Shown here: positions 38,541-51,800 of the stretch, piece after piece
Layout of the letters: each line of letters starts with the position of its first letter
How positions within the stretch are numbered: position 1 is the stretch's first letter
Origin: Hetaerina americana
Lineage: Eukaryota; Arthropoda; Insecta; Odonata; Calopterygidae
Direction of reading: 5' to 3'
Assembly: GCA_022747635.1 (NCBI GenBank)
Contig: JAKTNV010000003.1
Coordinates: 101,724,954 to 101,788,953, forward strand
DNA: 64,000 nucleotides
Notes under the pieces: model-generated
What the model was told of the DNA's origin: nothing
The model's database searches: none
Seen by the model: the letters and a program-made list of their open reading frames with translations, nothing else
Position numbers and translations under genes: made by a program

Positions 38541-39890
38541 TCGGGGAGGATTCAGGTATCGACCTCTTTCTTTCTTGGGAAAATAAATAAAAAAAGAGCA
38601 ATTTCGGTTCAGTTTGCTGTGAAATTGTAAAATTTGCTATCCTAAACATGAATTTTCGGTTCGTTTCCTCGAAAACTGGTTTCAAGGCTAATGACCCATT
38701 TAAAGGGAAGGCGATATTTGCGCATGAAAATACAAGTCAGTGCCCACCTAATATGCGAAGTTACCCATTAAAGGTCTCACAAATTGAATAATATAGCCGG
38801 AATTCTCCCGTAACTGTGTGCGCCTCGCAAGGACCTCGATTGCAGGATAATATTTAAATTAACAATGTGCGTGTTTCTCAGTGGCGTGTTCCTTCTCTTC
38901 GGGTCATTCATTTACCTTCGATGGGGAATTTAATAACATTGTCTCTCACTCGTACGTGATTTCATGCAACCTCACGACCGTCTAAGATCACCATTATTTG
39001 CTAACACGATCCAATTACCGTAGCGGAAATCAACGAGCTGCAAGAGCAGTCGCCGGCTCGACCTCTCCGCCGGTCGCGGCCACGTGCGACAATGGGCAAT
39101 GCTGCCAAATCTCCCCTCCGCCTCCTCCTTCTCCCGAGATCGGTGAAATTTGTCTGCAGAATCATAAATAGGTTCATTATCCGCTATTGAGATTGCAGTC
39201 CCAAATAAATACGAGAAATATTAAGAATTACGCTATGTCATGCTATCCAAGTCTCATTTCATTGGTTTATCTATTCATAAATATTTCAGTAAGCAAAAAT
39301 ACCTAATACTTAGGAATGATGTTATCCATTGCATATCCTTAGGATCTACTAGCGTTATATTCTTGTTTGAAGAATGCTATTTAAGATCTGCCAAAAACGT
39401 TTTCTCTCCGGAAGAGTATTCGAGGTCATTTTTTATTGAATATATTGCATAACTATCGGCATATGATAACGTAACTCTAACTGAATGGTATATTTTCCTC
39501 GTTTGATAACTCCGATATCTGTGTCACGATATTCCTTGTGTACTTGAACTTGAATGGAAGGGGATCGGCCGATGGAAACCTGGATTATACTAGTAGCAGC
39601 ATCTAGGAGGTGTGTGAGTAGGGGGAATTGCTTCTTTTAAAGCAGTATATTAAGTTAGAAATCAGAATTTATTTCAGTAATTTTTGCGATAAATTTGAGT
39701 ATTAATTCTATAACACTAACTGCAGTTCAATTCATATAAAATGTATTGATTTTATTCACTGTCTTCTTCATCACGATAAAAGATAGCTGCTCTCTTTTCC
39801 GAAGATAAGAAATATAAAGATTTTTGTTGATTTATCAATTCAGCGAGTTGTGGAAGGGCCAACAAAAAAACAGAGAATGGTTGAAATGTG

Positions 39891-39892
<2 letters not shown>
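38541..39892. other. No gene recognised
   Basis: Mixed composition. GC content falls away from the island; no coding or repeat family recognised. Confidence 0.4.

Positions 39893-39932
<40 letters not shown>
39893..39932. repeat. (TA)n microsatellite
   Basis: About 20 TA units followed by imperfect TATGTATATATATTTATATA. Confidence 0.95.
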
Positions 39933-39943
<11 letters not shown>

Positions 39944-41147
39944 TTATATATCCGAATACATTGAACAGGCTGTAATGAAAGTGAAAGATTATCGAAGGAT
40001 ACATATGCATCTAGCTTCTAATTTTCTATCCAAGGGGCCTAAACGTATGTAAGGTTGAGTTATTATCGTTTAAAAACAGGTAAGTTCCATTAGAATAACG
40101 ATTTATATAGTTACATGGACAAAATTACCATAAAAGTATAATAAGTAATTATCAATAATGCTTACCGTCTTTCAATTGAGAAAGCTTCTTAAAATAGCAA
40201 ATGCTACTCTCAAAACGTCTGGCATGCGAACCTTCTGATATCATTGGATTTTTTTTAAAATTAAGCCAGCGAATATCACTGTAATTTATTGTATATTGGT
40301 AGTTAATGACCAATAAATGTTGCTGGTGAGGCATTTTAAAGGCTTGCGCTTAATCCTGGAAAAACATTACTAGGGGCATTTGAAATCATTCAGATACCTA
40401 GCAGATTTTCAGAACAAGTATTTTTCGGGTTCAAGTCATCCTGGGAAATGGGATAGATTTTCAAGGAAACTAGAGAGTATTGCAAAATGGAAAATAGCTC
40501 CTTCTTTCCCTGAAATGATAAATGAAGATGTTGGCCAACAGTTGTAAATATCGACAGCTATCGCATAGAAAAGAAATTATAAGAAAACGTCTTAACACTT
40601 CCTCAGTTTAGGTTACGTACGATTCTGATAAGTCATTCTAATGGATATCGTATCGAACAGGTAGATATGGCCGAAATTCTCCTAGATTCTAAAAACCATT
40701 CAAAGTTTCGTCTTAAAAGGGATGATAGTTTTGTTGATACAAGCTGATGCAATTAAAATCTTTTGCATGAATTTATGGAAGTAGTGTACTGTATACATGT
40801 TGTAAATGTGTACATTCTTACTAGTGGCAGCTATAACATTGCTCAAAGAGTGCAACAAAGGATAAATAAATTAATTCACATGGTAAGGAAAGGGGCGATA
40901 TCAGTTCATCAGAGACCTATCTGATTTTAATTCGCTATTTTGAATTTCCCAATCATTCGCCGTGGGGCAGATGCTAACTGTGACTCACTCTCAAATGGGC
41001 TTCTGCCCAAGAAATGCTAATTATCACTTTGTTCTTAATAGATATGTTTTCAAGATATACGTTCCTTATTTTTTACATTTTTTAACCTAGTGTTAATTTA
41101 TTTACTTGTATGACCTTCAATGATGATACTTGTATGTACTTCCAGAA
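39933..41147. other. No gene recognised
   Basis: AT-rich non-coding DNA, possibly including a retroelement remnant ahead of the motif at 41148. No reverse transcriptase motif was seen. Confidence 0.4.
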
Positions 41148-41175
41148 CTGATGATGACAGCCGTGCCGTCGAAAC
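41148..41175 (+). ncRNA. Hammerhead-ribozyme-like core (unproven)
   Basis: CTGATGA (41148-41154) is followed by a possible stem GACAGC-CGT-GCCGTC (41156-41170, one A-C mismatch) and then GAAAC. This order is that of the hammerhead core around stem II. I could not find a matching stem I or a closed stem III with a UH cleavage site, so it is only a partial match. Similar CTGATGA...GAAACG stretches occur near retroelement ends. Confidence 0.3.
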
Positions 41176-42290
41176 GTCTAAACTACATATTTGAGTGTCC
41201 TTTCTTTGTGCCTCTATATTTTAAAAATCTATATCCGTATGGCTCAGGTCAGATCCTCCTCAAAACTGATCGAGCAAAATTATGATTGCTTCCTTTCGTG
41301 TTTTTGATGATCCCTCAACAAATTTTATTGCCGGCCTAACATTTTTCCATTGACTAGGATGATTGCCGTGAAAGAGACCAAACGTAAAATTAAAGCAAAT
41401 TGGAAACTTCTTGTCGTAATAAAGAATTTTGTGCTTTCCTGGCTTGTGTGTCCGACTAAGGCATAGAAACATTGAGGGTTGATTATGTGCTCCTTGACGA
41501 AGTCGCTACGTAACACAACGAGCCGTGGTGTCCTAATTGCTACATCCTTAAACACGAAGTTATTAGGCGAAGGGGGATATCCGAGGAAGAGCATGATTGA
41601 AAGGACTTCTAAGCCTTCTTTCAAAAAATATATTCAATATTTATTCTCAAAGTCTGCCTATTGCTGATTACGTAATTGGAAATTGAGTCGAAAGATACTA
41701 TCGAAGCAAATTTTAATGAAGTGAGAGAGTTAAAAATCCGGCCGAATGATCCAAAATACAAAATAAACTGAATTTTAAAAACCAAATCTCAATTCCTCCA
41801 ATATCGCAGGCGTTTATCGATTAAGATTAGTTGTGCATGAGATATTTAAAATGTTATCTATGGATTTCTTGTTATACTCCATCAGAAAAGTTTAGTGAAT
41901 TCTATTGCCAGATTTCATGGTCTGAAAGTAACTAGCATAAGTTTACTCCATGAAAATTCGCAATTTGTGCTTGAAAAAATGCAATTTTTAAGGTTTATTT
42001 AAGTTGCCAAGATTCTCAAGCATTTACTACAGTTACAAGAATCCCTCATTTGAATTTGTTCTTTAGCTGCACCCCGTGATTTCAATTTGATCTTTATTAG
42101 TGTCAAGGTTACAATTTTAACATCATTGTTTGATTGTTCGTCTTGGACTCTGCCCAAAAGTTTTTTGCAATAGACGATGTGCGAATGTATACACTTCGCC
42201 TCTCATTTCTTGCTCGTGCTAACTCTTTCCGAGAACACTGTTGGTCAATATTCGCACCAGGCATACATCCATCGTCTCGGCCGAGGATAA
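41176..42290. other. No gene recognised
   Basis: AT-rich non-coding DNA; open frames at 41325-41624 have no recognised domain. Confidence 0.4.
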
Positions 42291-43400
42291 TCGTCAATCT
42301 CTCCCCCTCCGTATACACATCCGGGTCTGGATTCTGGGGAGCACGGATACGTTTCAAAGGGAAAGAAGGGGAGTACCAAGGGAGACGGGCGAGGTGGAGG
42401 GAGGCAGACGGAGAGAAAGATTTGAGGAGTTGGAGAGGTGATAATGGTCGAAAATATGGCTTGCGTAAATTTTATATCATCAGTCAGCCCATCCGCTTTA
42501 ATGTCCCATCTCCTTCAAGAGCCTTCGGTCCCGATTCTTTCACCTTCGTCATTCAACCTCTGTCTGCGCCCTCCCAAAAATCCTGCCCCTCTGCCCCCTC
42601 CCTTCTCCCCATCTCTCTCTCTCTTTCCGCCATTCAGACCATGGGCCGACGGCACGTAGACGCCGAATTACGTTCACTGGGGCCTTCCTTCCAAACTCCC
42701 CGTTCCCCTCCTCTCTCTCTATCCCGCTATTCCCCTTTTCTTTCCCTTTCTCTCTCTCTCTCTCTCCCATCCCAACCCTCTCCGCAAATACCCCCTCCCC
42801 CCCCACACACACACTCCCTTCCACTCCACCCGCCCTGAGCCCGCCATCCGTTTCCCGCAACAGGTCACCAGCGCCACCTCTTGACGCGGAAAAATTCGCG
42901 TCTCTAACGCTCTTTCTTTTTCTCCGCGGGGTGAGTGGGAGATCTACAGTGAGGGGATGTTTTTTTTATCCGTTTTTAGTTTCGGAGGATGAGGGCAGGG
43001 TACCGGATGGACAGAGGGAGGAAGTGGAAGGCGAGAGAGGGAGAGAGAGGGAGGGAGGAGGAAGGGGTAGTTTCGGGCGATGTTGGGTTGAGGGGGGGAG
43101 GTGAGAGAGATGACGAGAATGACAAAGGAGAGGAGGGTGGCAGGAAAAAGAACAGGGTTGGCCGGGGGAGAGAGGGTTGGATATCCAGTGAAGGGGAAGA
43201 GATGGGAGGCGCGTGATACGAAGGTGAGCTCCACGTGGTCCGGGGCGCGACGCCGGGGAGGGCCGCGGAAAGTCGTCTCTTGCGTGGGCTGATGCGGACA
43301 CAGATGGGGTGGATGGGGGGCGGGTTTAAGGCTTGGAGCGGCGACTGGGACACAGCGGCGAAGTGGCCGGAATGGTTGGAATGCGGGAGGTTTGAGGTTA
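42291..43400. other. GC-rich island with strand switch
   Basis: Up to about 42840 the plus strand is pyrimidine-rich, with (CT)n at about 42745-42768 and a run of C at 42793-42802. From about 42980 it becomes purine-rich, with GGGAGAGAGAGGGAGGGAGG-type sequence. All open frames (for example 42134-42838) come from this bias. Confidence 0.5.
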
Positions 43401-45146
43401 GGGTACTGTTTTAGAGGTGCTTTACACCTGGGAAAAAAAAGTGAATGTTGTAATTTTCCATGGTTATTTTTCTCTGGTACGTTTGACAGCATCGTCGGTT
43501 ATCCTCATTCTCTGCGGGCATTTACACCGTCGATTTTTTGCGGGCGGACGTCGCCGATTACCATTGGATCACGCCTGCAAACCTTAGATTTATAATGCGA
43601 ATATAGAAAGTTTTGTACTACTCAAGAGCAATTGTAATTGGGTTGATAACCCGTCTACCCCCAAAATTAAACTTTGTTCACGGTATGGTTGAGTGCTGTC
43701 TCGTGGTGGAATGAAATATTAAATAGAATGTCATGTAATACGGAAAGGTTTGTCTGGTTTCCACTGTTAACGAGTGAAGGGAGAATACCGAAAACAAATG
43801 GGGGTGGGTTGCAAAAAAATTCTTTCGTACTCGAGGTTTATGTTATTCTGCAGGCTAAAAACAAAAAGATGCAGCCAAGCTCGGGTGGCGAACATTTGCG
43901 TTAGATCTATAGGGAATTAGGAAGACACGGCAGGATGAGAGAATGAGGTCAATGGCAGCACGGAAGTTATGCTGAAGGGAGGCGGAGGTGAGCAGAGCGC
44001 AGGAGGGAAGGTGAGAGAGTTCGGGAGAGGTATCACGAGGGTGCGTGGATGGCGCGGGGGCAACGGATGGAATGAGAGCAATGTGGCGTGAAGGCGGAGA
44101 TAGGAATGGGGGAGGGAAGGGGGATGGTTTATGGGGACGAGAGACTCCTCCCTTGCGGGGGAGGGATTGGGGAGGAACGGCTGGAGGCGGAGGCGGCGGC
44201 GGGAGGCCAGGAAGACGAGGCGCGGGCGGGGGTGGGGGAGAGAAGGGAGTGCAGGAGCGGAGGCAAGTGAATCCGCTGCTAGAGATTACGTAGACCACGG
44301 GGCGGTCGGCGGAGTAGATCAGTGAGGCCTGGAATCAAATGCTTTGGAGATTAACGCGCGATCCGCGTAAAGACCCGTGGGAACATTTACCCGGGAGGGG
44401 GCGTAATTGGAGGAGTCACCCTGGTTATCTCGATGAGGGGCGAAAGTTCCCTCATGCTCACCTCAAATAACACGCAGCCTTCTTTCTCACTAAGCTCCCC
44501 GGAAACATTGGTAAAGTAACTTGGATCCACTCTTGACCCAATATTTTGTCCTAAATACGTTTTGGTGTAAGTGAGACTATGATGATAACATTAATTCATA
44601 TGATTTTAATGTCGCCACTGAAAATGGTATCTTAAAAATATCAACTCTAATGGTAGTATAGTGATAGTATCTTGGCCTATTACGTGAAAAAAATTTCTCG
44701 CTGTTGGAGTAAATCGTATTCAAGCGGTTCTTTCACTAAAATAAAAGATCACGAGTAACGGATATATCCATTTCTATGAGTGTATGGGGTGGTTTTCACT
44801 TCCATGAATGGGAAGTGAAAAGATCTGTGCATGTGTCGTTGGGAGGGGGGGAGACCAAGGTCCATGAGATGACGATGGTGCACGGGCGTGAGTGGAGGGA
44901 CGCACAGGGGGGATGGAGGAGGTGCACAAGATGTCGTGTTGACTCTTTGAGATCGACACTTTTCAGTTCTCCCGAAGGGTTCGTCGTCGACATGCTAGGT
45001 TACGCAAATTTAAGTATCGCTGCGCAGTGGCCTCAGAATTCCTATAAGGTTTAATGCGGTACTAAAATGAACTGAGCATAGATGCCTTTGACGTTGAATA
45101 GTCGTCGAAGAGTCGTACTGGGCCCTGCATGCACTTCTGTTAACAT
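43401..45146. other. No gene recognised; GC island at 43960-44400
   Basis: The island is G-rich on plus. Its minus frames are proline-rich and compositional. The flanks are AT-rich and unassigned. Confidence 0.45.
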
Positions 45147-45618
45147 AGTAGTATTTTAGGGAGGCGACTGACTGCTGAGGTCAGAGGGTATGGACAGGAA
45201 AGGATGAAGAGAAACCCGGCGTCGGCATTAACTTACTCTTTACGAAAGGCGCCAAGGGGTCCGCAGTTTAACGTCCCATCCGATGGACGGCGTACTCGCT
45301 CAAAGTGCCCTCCACAAAGCAATTGAAGTAGGGATACCACTGGAAATATCTGCCGCCGCCGGGATTCGAAACTGGGCCCTCTGGGTGGAAAGCCAGTACG
45401 TTAGCAACCGCACCATTTCGATCCCCAACGTCACCTTCGCCACCCCAACTCGAATAAGGGGGAGACCGTGAATATGGCGCAGTAAACACGTCGACAACAT
45501 CCACCACGACCCACATCTGAAAAATACCTCTGAAAAATATTCAGCACTGCCGGGATTTGAACCCGAGCCCTCTGGGTGGGAAGCCAGTACGATAGCCACC
45601 GCGCCAATTTCGATCCCC
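45147..45618 (-). mobile_element. SINE family A, copy 3, dimeric (two tRNA-like heads)
   Basis: On the minus strand the order is as follows. Outer head, 45618 to about 45540 (GGGGATCGAAATTGGCGCG, box B GGTTCAAATCC). Linker, about 45527-45427 (GTCGTGGTGGATGTTGTCGA). Inner head, 45426 to about 45359 (GGGGATCGAAATGGTGCGG, box B GTTTCGAATCC). Body to about 45147 (GATGGGACGTTAAACTGCGG, GCCGACGCCGGGTTTCTCTT, CAGTCGCCTCCCTAAAATAC). Copies 1 and 4 have a single head; copy 2 has the linker but no outer head. Confidence 0.88.
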
Positions 45619-47228
45619 TTCTGTGAACATTACTGTTGAATTCAGTATCCAGTCTACACATAGCCGCCTATTCAATCATTGGAATGGTGCAGCCGATTTA
45701 AGGTAAAGAGATACAAGGCATGTATTAATTATACATAGTGTACATGCATATCCATAAAATTTCCCTTTAAGTGTTCACATGGACCTGTTTCGCGGAACTG
45801 CAAACTTTCTTCTAACCTTCCTTGCTAACCGAAGGTGTGATTTGATATCATTTTACCCTCTATCCACTTTAAGTCCAATCTAATTCTGCTGAAAAGGTGT
45901 TTAAGCTTAAAGGGGTAAGAAGTGCATTTAAATATTCTGTTACACTTTTTTCCAAACATTGTGAAGTTACGAAGGAACCAAGAGCGTAATGTGCGTATAT
46001 GAAAATGCTAAAAAAGAAGTAAACCTTGGATGCATCGAACGGCTTTGTGAAATTCGTTTATGTAAACCCAGGTTGAAAAAGCTCGCGATTTCGAAATGTC
46101 GCTCATTTTGTTTTTTTCTACGGTATGTTATTAGACTGTTTTATTATACGGTGGGATATACACTATGACGTATAACCACTCATGTGGGAGACCTGCTGAC
46201 GGATTCGTTGGAAGTTTGACTCTCTGGGATGAACTACGTGGCATTATAGTAATTATTGGTGTTATTAAGCGGGCAGTGTTTTTAAGTCCGTTCAGCACTA
46301 TCGAACGCCTCGCAAATGAAGTTTAGGACTGGAAGGATAGTCAGGGGAAGGACCAATCTTCTCAAAGCATGAAAGTGTGTCTGTCTCCAAATTAAAAACT
46401 ATTCCGTCAGAGTAAGCTAAAAGAAGGCCGTTTAGTGAGGGAATTGATGAAGATGGTACGTCCGAGGAGCAGGTTCGGGGAATTTAGGGTTGGGGGAGAG
46501 GTGAGAGGGGTGGGTGGGCGCTGGGCGGACGAACAGACAGTTGGAGGAGAAGATTGAAGTGGGCAGAACGGGAAGTTTTTGCGAATGCATAATCCTCCCG
46601 TTTAGGTGCACTTCTCAGAAGCGTGCGTCAAGTATGACTCCGTATAAGTAGACACGAGGAAAATATAAAAGGCAAGCGATGTGGGTTCGACGCTCTCTCG
46701 AGCGAGTATCGGGTTCAGGAATCCATTCCTGGACGCGGACTCTTTGATTTCTGATGATTTATTGTAACCGGTATTTATTACGCCGAGTAACGCTAAAACG
46801 CTGAGGATCCTAAACTCAAAGAGCATCAGACACGGCTGTCTTTTAAGAAATAAAACGTCAGGGTCATAAATGTGAGCCTTGAATGAGATTGTTTCTGACA
46901 TCGCCTGCGTTCCGTTAACGTTGGGAAAAATCGTAATTTTATAGTTGTGTTGTAACGTGAATCTCAGGAAAACTTGATTGAAACGTGAAATTTTATGAGA
47001 AAGGAAAGGAGAATCAAGGAGTTGGGTGGAAAAGAGGGAAAATAGACGGAGGTATCCTCTGCAGATAATGCCGGAGGTGTCGCTCACAACCCTGGCCAAG
47101 AGGAGATTAGGTCAATATGGAGGATAAGAGGAAGGAGGATGCCCTCAAGTCCTCCTTGGAGGATAGGAGGAGGCGCCATCAGTCAGGGTTATATAAATAT
47201 ATATTATGTCTATATATTGTGTGTATAC

Positions 47229-47231
<3 letters not shown>
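45619..47231. other. No gene recognised
   Basis: Non-coding. The 165-codon minus frame at 46602-47099 contains IFPNVNGTQ, which was considered as an FGF first-exon match and rejected. Confidence 0.4.
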
Positions 47232-47278
<47 letters not shown>

Positions 47279-47312
47279 CAATGGAATATATATATATATA
47301 TATTCCATTGAT
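47232..47312. repeat. (TA)n tract and a 36-bp perfect palindrome
   Basis: (TA)n at 47232-47275 is followed by a perfect palindrome at 47277-47312: ATCAATGGAATATATATA and its reverse complement. It could form a cruciform or a hairpin RNA. Confidence 0.9.
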
Positions 47313-49757
47313 ATATAATTTCTATCACAGGGTGATAACACGAGCGGTTTCTTTCTGACATTGTGTACAGCTCCCCCGAGTTAGGATCACGGAACTCCAT
47401 AGGGGGCTCCATAGCCCGTCCCCAACTACAGCTGGCCCTAGACCGATATAAGATGCAAAGGCGGAGATAAAAGGGGATTATTTTGAAATGGAAAGCATAA
47501 GAAAAATGGTTGAGCTGGAATTGGAGACAAGATGCTTGTGGCATGGTCGATTGGGACGAGATCCACGATAAAAGTAATGGGAAGTTTCGTGAGGCGGGAA
47601 GGATGATAAATGGGAGGGGGAGGGAAAGAAAGAAAGAGGAAGGACGAAGAATATAAACGAAACGGTGACTGGTGAAAGGAATAAAAAGGGGAATAGAGGG
47701 GAGGATGAAGTCTATGGCGGATGCTTAGATGCAGTCGTGTAGGAAGAAGGAAAATTAGGGTTGTGGGAAGCCAATTTGAGAAGAATATCTACGAAAATTA
47801 GCGGGTGGGTGACGGAATACGTAAGTGAGAGTGTGCCCTTATAAGTGGGACTCATAATGACCGTTAGAAAGATCGGAGGAAAATAATATAAGACTCATCG
47901 AGGCGAGATGATTATGGGAAATCTCTCCAGAAGCCGTTTTGTCTTTATGAAAAAAAACTCTTGCCATTAGCGGCATGATTGTAGCTACTAACTCTAGAGA
48001 AGTTTCCGATTGAGTTATTACGTAGGCGTGGTCATCATGTTTTGGTTTAATGTGGGGATTTGAAAAGAGGTCCGCTTGGAGAGGTAGTTGAATTTGGTTA
48101 AAACCGAACGAAATTAACGCCGTGGTTTCAGTTCGGGAATTTCACTGGAGTGCGTGCACGCCAACGCAGAAATAGCACTTGCCTCCTGGCGAATCCCGTG
48201 GAATTTCCTGGGAACCTTTTCCCCAGTAAATTCCCCGGGACTCCCTTATGCGGCGGGGAGGGATTTCTGTGGCCTGAATTGGGCCAGTCCACCAGCTGCT
48301 TAGTAGAGAGACAACCATTGCGGACCGCTAGTTGGGTGGGCCGGGGACCAACCTTTCAATCACAATTTAGAATCCCAATCGGACCTTGGACTGAATTCAC
48401 GGCCTTGTTTGGCTTCCAGACGACCACTCTTCCGGGAGATACCCTCGCCATCATCGAACACGCTTGGATTAATTTCACAAAATGATTCCCTTTTTCCCGT
48501 ACGGAAATTTCTAGTCTTTCCTATTATTTTCGACTCCAAAGACAATTAAATCATTACTGGCTACGTTTAGAAGTAAACTTGTTTAATTTAAAAGATAGTT
48601 TTTTCCTTAACAGTAAATTTTAAAGATAATAGAGGCCTTGCATTAAATTTTAGTCCATCTTTCCGTCACTTACTGTGAAGAAATTAAGGATACTGTTCAT
48701 GAGACATCGTTTCCGTATTTCATAGTCATGGAGTATGGGTAGAATATATGCGTCAATGGATCGAGATAGATATTGGCTGTCTGGTGCGACGCTAATTAAT
48801 CGAGTCCAATTCGAGGCTGAAAAATTTTCTCTTTCAAAATCCCGTGATCTCCTGGCTCAAGTTTACAGAGCTCAGACGTGACTCGTGGACAAGGATATTG
48901 GGCACCAAAAGAGGAAACAGCTGTGAAACAGGATCGTAGATAAAGGAACTAACAGCAAATGTGCAGTAATCAGAATATGACCCATGGAAAAGATCGTTAC
49001 TAGAGAAGAATTTATTTACAGTAAGTAAGAGTTTTGAAAACTATAAATCGGAACATCTATATGGGGTTATCGGAGTAATGTACTACGGACTTACTCTGTG
49101 GAAGATGGAGCAGGTTTTTGTAAGCCTCTCTTCAATGACGTAGATATTAAATTACATTAATTTACATATGTTTCTTGATCGCAATAATTTTTATTGCATT
49201 ATATTGCATGAATAAAGGTGATTTTTTTAAGATGAAAATTATGTTTTGGCTATTTAAGGACATTGGTACACCCGGATGACCTCCTTTCCTATAAAGCAGC
49301 GTAGAATTCGTTTTTTGGATGCCTGTGCTTTGCTGAGCGGTGAAAACACATTATTGGGTAAAAAACGTGTTAAAGTTTGGGTGACTACCAGTAAAGATGG
49401 TATTCATTAATTGGAGCCCCTAATTCTTCATTGGAAATAATTTTGACAATCTAATAAATAAGATTTGTAATTAATATTTGTATCCAAACATTAAATAGTT
49501 GTATCAAATTTAAAGATGACGATTAGATCGCTTTCACTTCGCGACATGGTGTTCCTAAGCAAGGGAGTAAGTCGAATTAAACATTAAACATAATCAAAAA
49601 TGCTGCCTCTTGTCTTCATCCCTGGAGATATTTTTTTTCTCCAATACAAAATACCACCTATACGAGTATGCATTCTATGCCATTATACCACAACTGTGAT
49701 CAACCTGAAGTTTGGTTTGACAGGGGAGGGTAGAGCTCTCTTTCTTCTAAGACTTAG
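47313..49757. other. No gene recognised
   Basis: Non-coding stretch. The 111-codon plus frame at 48150-48485 has no recognised domain or convincing splice sites. Confidence 0.4.
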
Positions 49758-49847
49758 GAGGCGTGTGCAATTCACGCATCAGGGTCTGGGTAAGATCATT
49801 TTCCCATACCTCCCGTGATTTTCCGGGAAGATGTTTTACTCGAAAAA
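49758..49847 (-). repeat. Degraded SINE family B body, copy 3
   Basis: On the minus strand, ATCTTCCCGGAAAATCACGG and CCCTGATGCGTGAATTGCAC match the family B body at 1995-2113. The region where its tRNA head would lie (49848-49910) is too diverged to call. Confidence 0.65.
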
Positions 49848-51329
49848 TTAACAGCTTGACACAAGATGAGAATTCCCAGAGCTTAACCCGCTAACTTAGC
49901 TTAGAATTAAATTTGGTATTCTGGTCATGCCATTCAATCACAAGATCAGCGCCATCACCATGAGACCCCAAGACATTTTTTTACAATCAGGAAACGAGTA
50001 AATCGTTTATGCAAAATATAATTTTTAGCAAGGTTTTCCTCAAATAACAATCTTTAACACATCCTTCCTGGAAAACATCAAGGCACTTATCTCCACCACG
50101 GAAGGCTTCGTATATCACATCTACCCCCCCCCCGTGTTCTCTCCAAGAATATTTTATACCAGTTTTCCCGGAATGCTATGACTACGTTAGAGAAACCTTG
50201 GCACATTGTGAAGGTTAGGGGAGACCTGGAAGGAGAAGACAGTTGAGGGGAATTGCTCATATTAGGACATACAAACGGAATATGAGGTAAATAGACATTT
50301 TTATTTCACTATAACCATTTGCAAATGTTTATATTCTAATAATCAAAATCCGAAGCAGTCATAAAATCAAGGTGGAATAATGATGAGGTGACGGAAATGA
50401 ATTTTTGAAAACAATAAAAAGAAATGCTATCAGGTTAAAAAGTAATTTGATCGTTACGTGTCGTTCATGTGTCGTCGGTTCGTCTTGAGTGACAGTAATT
50501 GATGGTTGCTCAAATAGATGGCTCATCTCTTTTGCGTACTATGCACTCCTCATTCGACCATACGCTTTACTCCAATGCGTAAAGAATGCTCTCGAGAGGT
50601 AAGCACAGGGGCGTGGCATCCTCTCTTTTCAGATTTGAACATTGTGGCGAAATAGGCACAGGTCAATGCCGCGTATTTCGGCGAAGCATTCGATTTGTTG
50701 ATAATATCTAATGCTTCACCGAAAACCTATCTGCAATATAGATAGATTTTGAAACCGTTCAATGCCTTCAAAATCAAAGTTTAAGTCACGTTTAACCTTG
50801 ACCAATTTTGAGCTTTCTTTCCTTTCATTTTGATTGAGACATTTCGATTCCTTCTATTCTTCATGGTTCTATTATTTAATATGCGTATTGGACAACTTGC
50901 TTTAACCCATCTTCTATTTCAATCTTCCGGCCAGTGATTTTTTACTGATTATTAAATATAATTGTATTTTCGGCTTTCCATTTGTTAACAGTTTGACAGC
51001 TTCTCCTTCCATACATGAGCGTTTATTACCGAGAATCGGAAGAGATATTAGCTCTTGATATACAATTTTCTGAAAGGTTGAACCTTCGTACTGTAAGATT
51101 CTTTTGATAGTTTAGCAAGTCGAGAGAACTTAAGTGAGACGAGTCCGTAAATGCATCGGCACATCGAGGCGTCTTGGCATGGCTCCCTAATGCGGGTCTT
51201 TCACCGAAACACCCCTTTATATTCAAAAATAAATAAACTCAGGAGTTTATAAACATGTTTTGAGAATTACAATATCGGTAGGTATATGAGGAATGACAGA
51301 TCAAAATGATTTTTCATATGAACTAGCAT
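49848..51329. other. No gene recognised
   Basis: AT-rich non-coding DNA with a C run at 50125-50133. Confidence 0.4.
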
Positions 51330-51800
51330 AATACGTGGTTCGTTCAATAATTCCTTGGAAATGCAATGCTTGTAGCATTAGAAAAGGTTTACTTTTAGCA
51401 AGTCTCATCTCTCACTAGACTGCTGATAAAGTTTCGGCTGTATGCATCACGGGGTTTTATTTCCATAGTCCATTGAAGCAACAAACTTCATTATTTAGAG
51501 ATTTGGAAAAATTGAGATCCGTGCGATGATTTAACACTTCCATTTAAAAGACTTAACACTGAGAGAGATCAAAGCCGAGTTGCATGAAGTCCATGGCACA
51601 TCTGCTCCTTTGTTTGAGGCCCTTTACAATTGGGTTTATGAATTTAAGCGCGGTCGTACATCTACAAATAATGAACATTTTTCGGCTCTTCAAGGGGAAG
51701 TGACTTCCTCCGAAATGATTGAAAAAATCCGCGATGTGGTTCTGAGTGATCGACTGCTCGAAGTCCTTATTAGGACTCATTGAACCACCCACGGGTTAGT
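51330..51800 (+). mobile_element. Truncated mariner-family transposon, copy 2
   Basis: The element seems to begin near ACGTGGTTCGTTCAATAA. A transposase N-terminal region is read at 51514-51783: EIRAMI, a TAA in place of the next codon, HFHLKDLTLREIKAELHEVH, then YNWVYEFKRGRTSTNNEHFS and EVTSSEMIEKIRDVVLSDR. This is the DNA-binding half of a mariner transposase; similarity ends before the catalytic domain. It belongs to a different mariner lineage from copy 1, judged by the FKRGRTST versus FKEGREEV motif. Confidence 0.82.

Noticed and set aside
46602..47099. Minus-strand IFPNVNGTQ as a possible FGF first exon
   Set aside because: Two residues are missing from the usual P.G.V.GT spacing and no phase-1 GT donor follows where needed.
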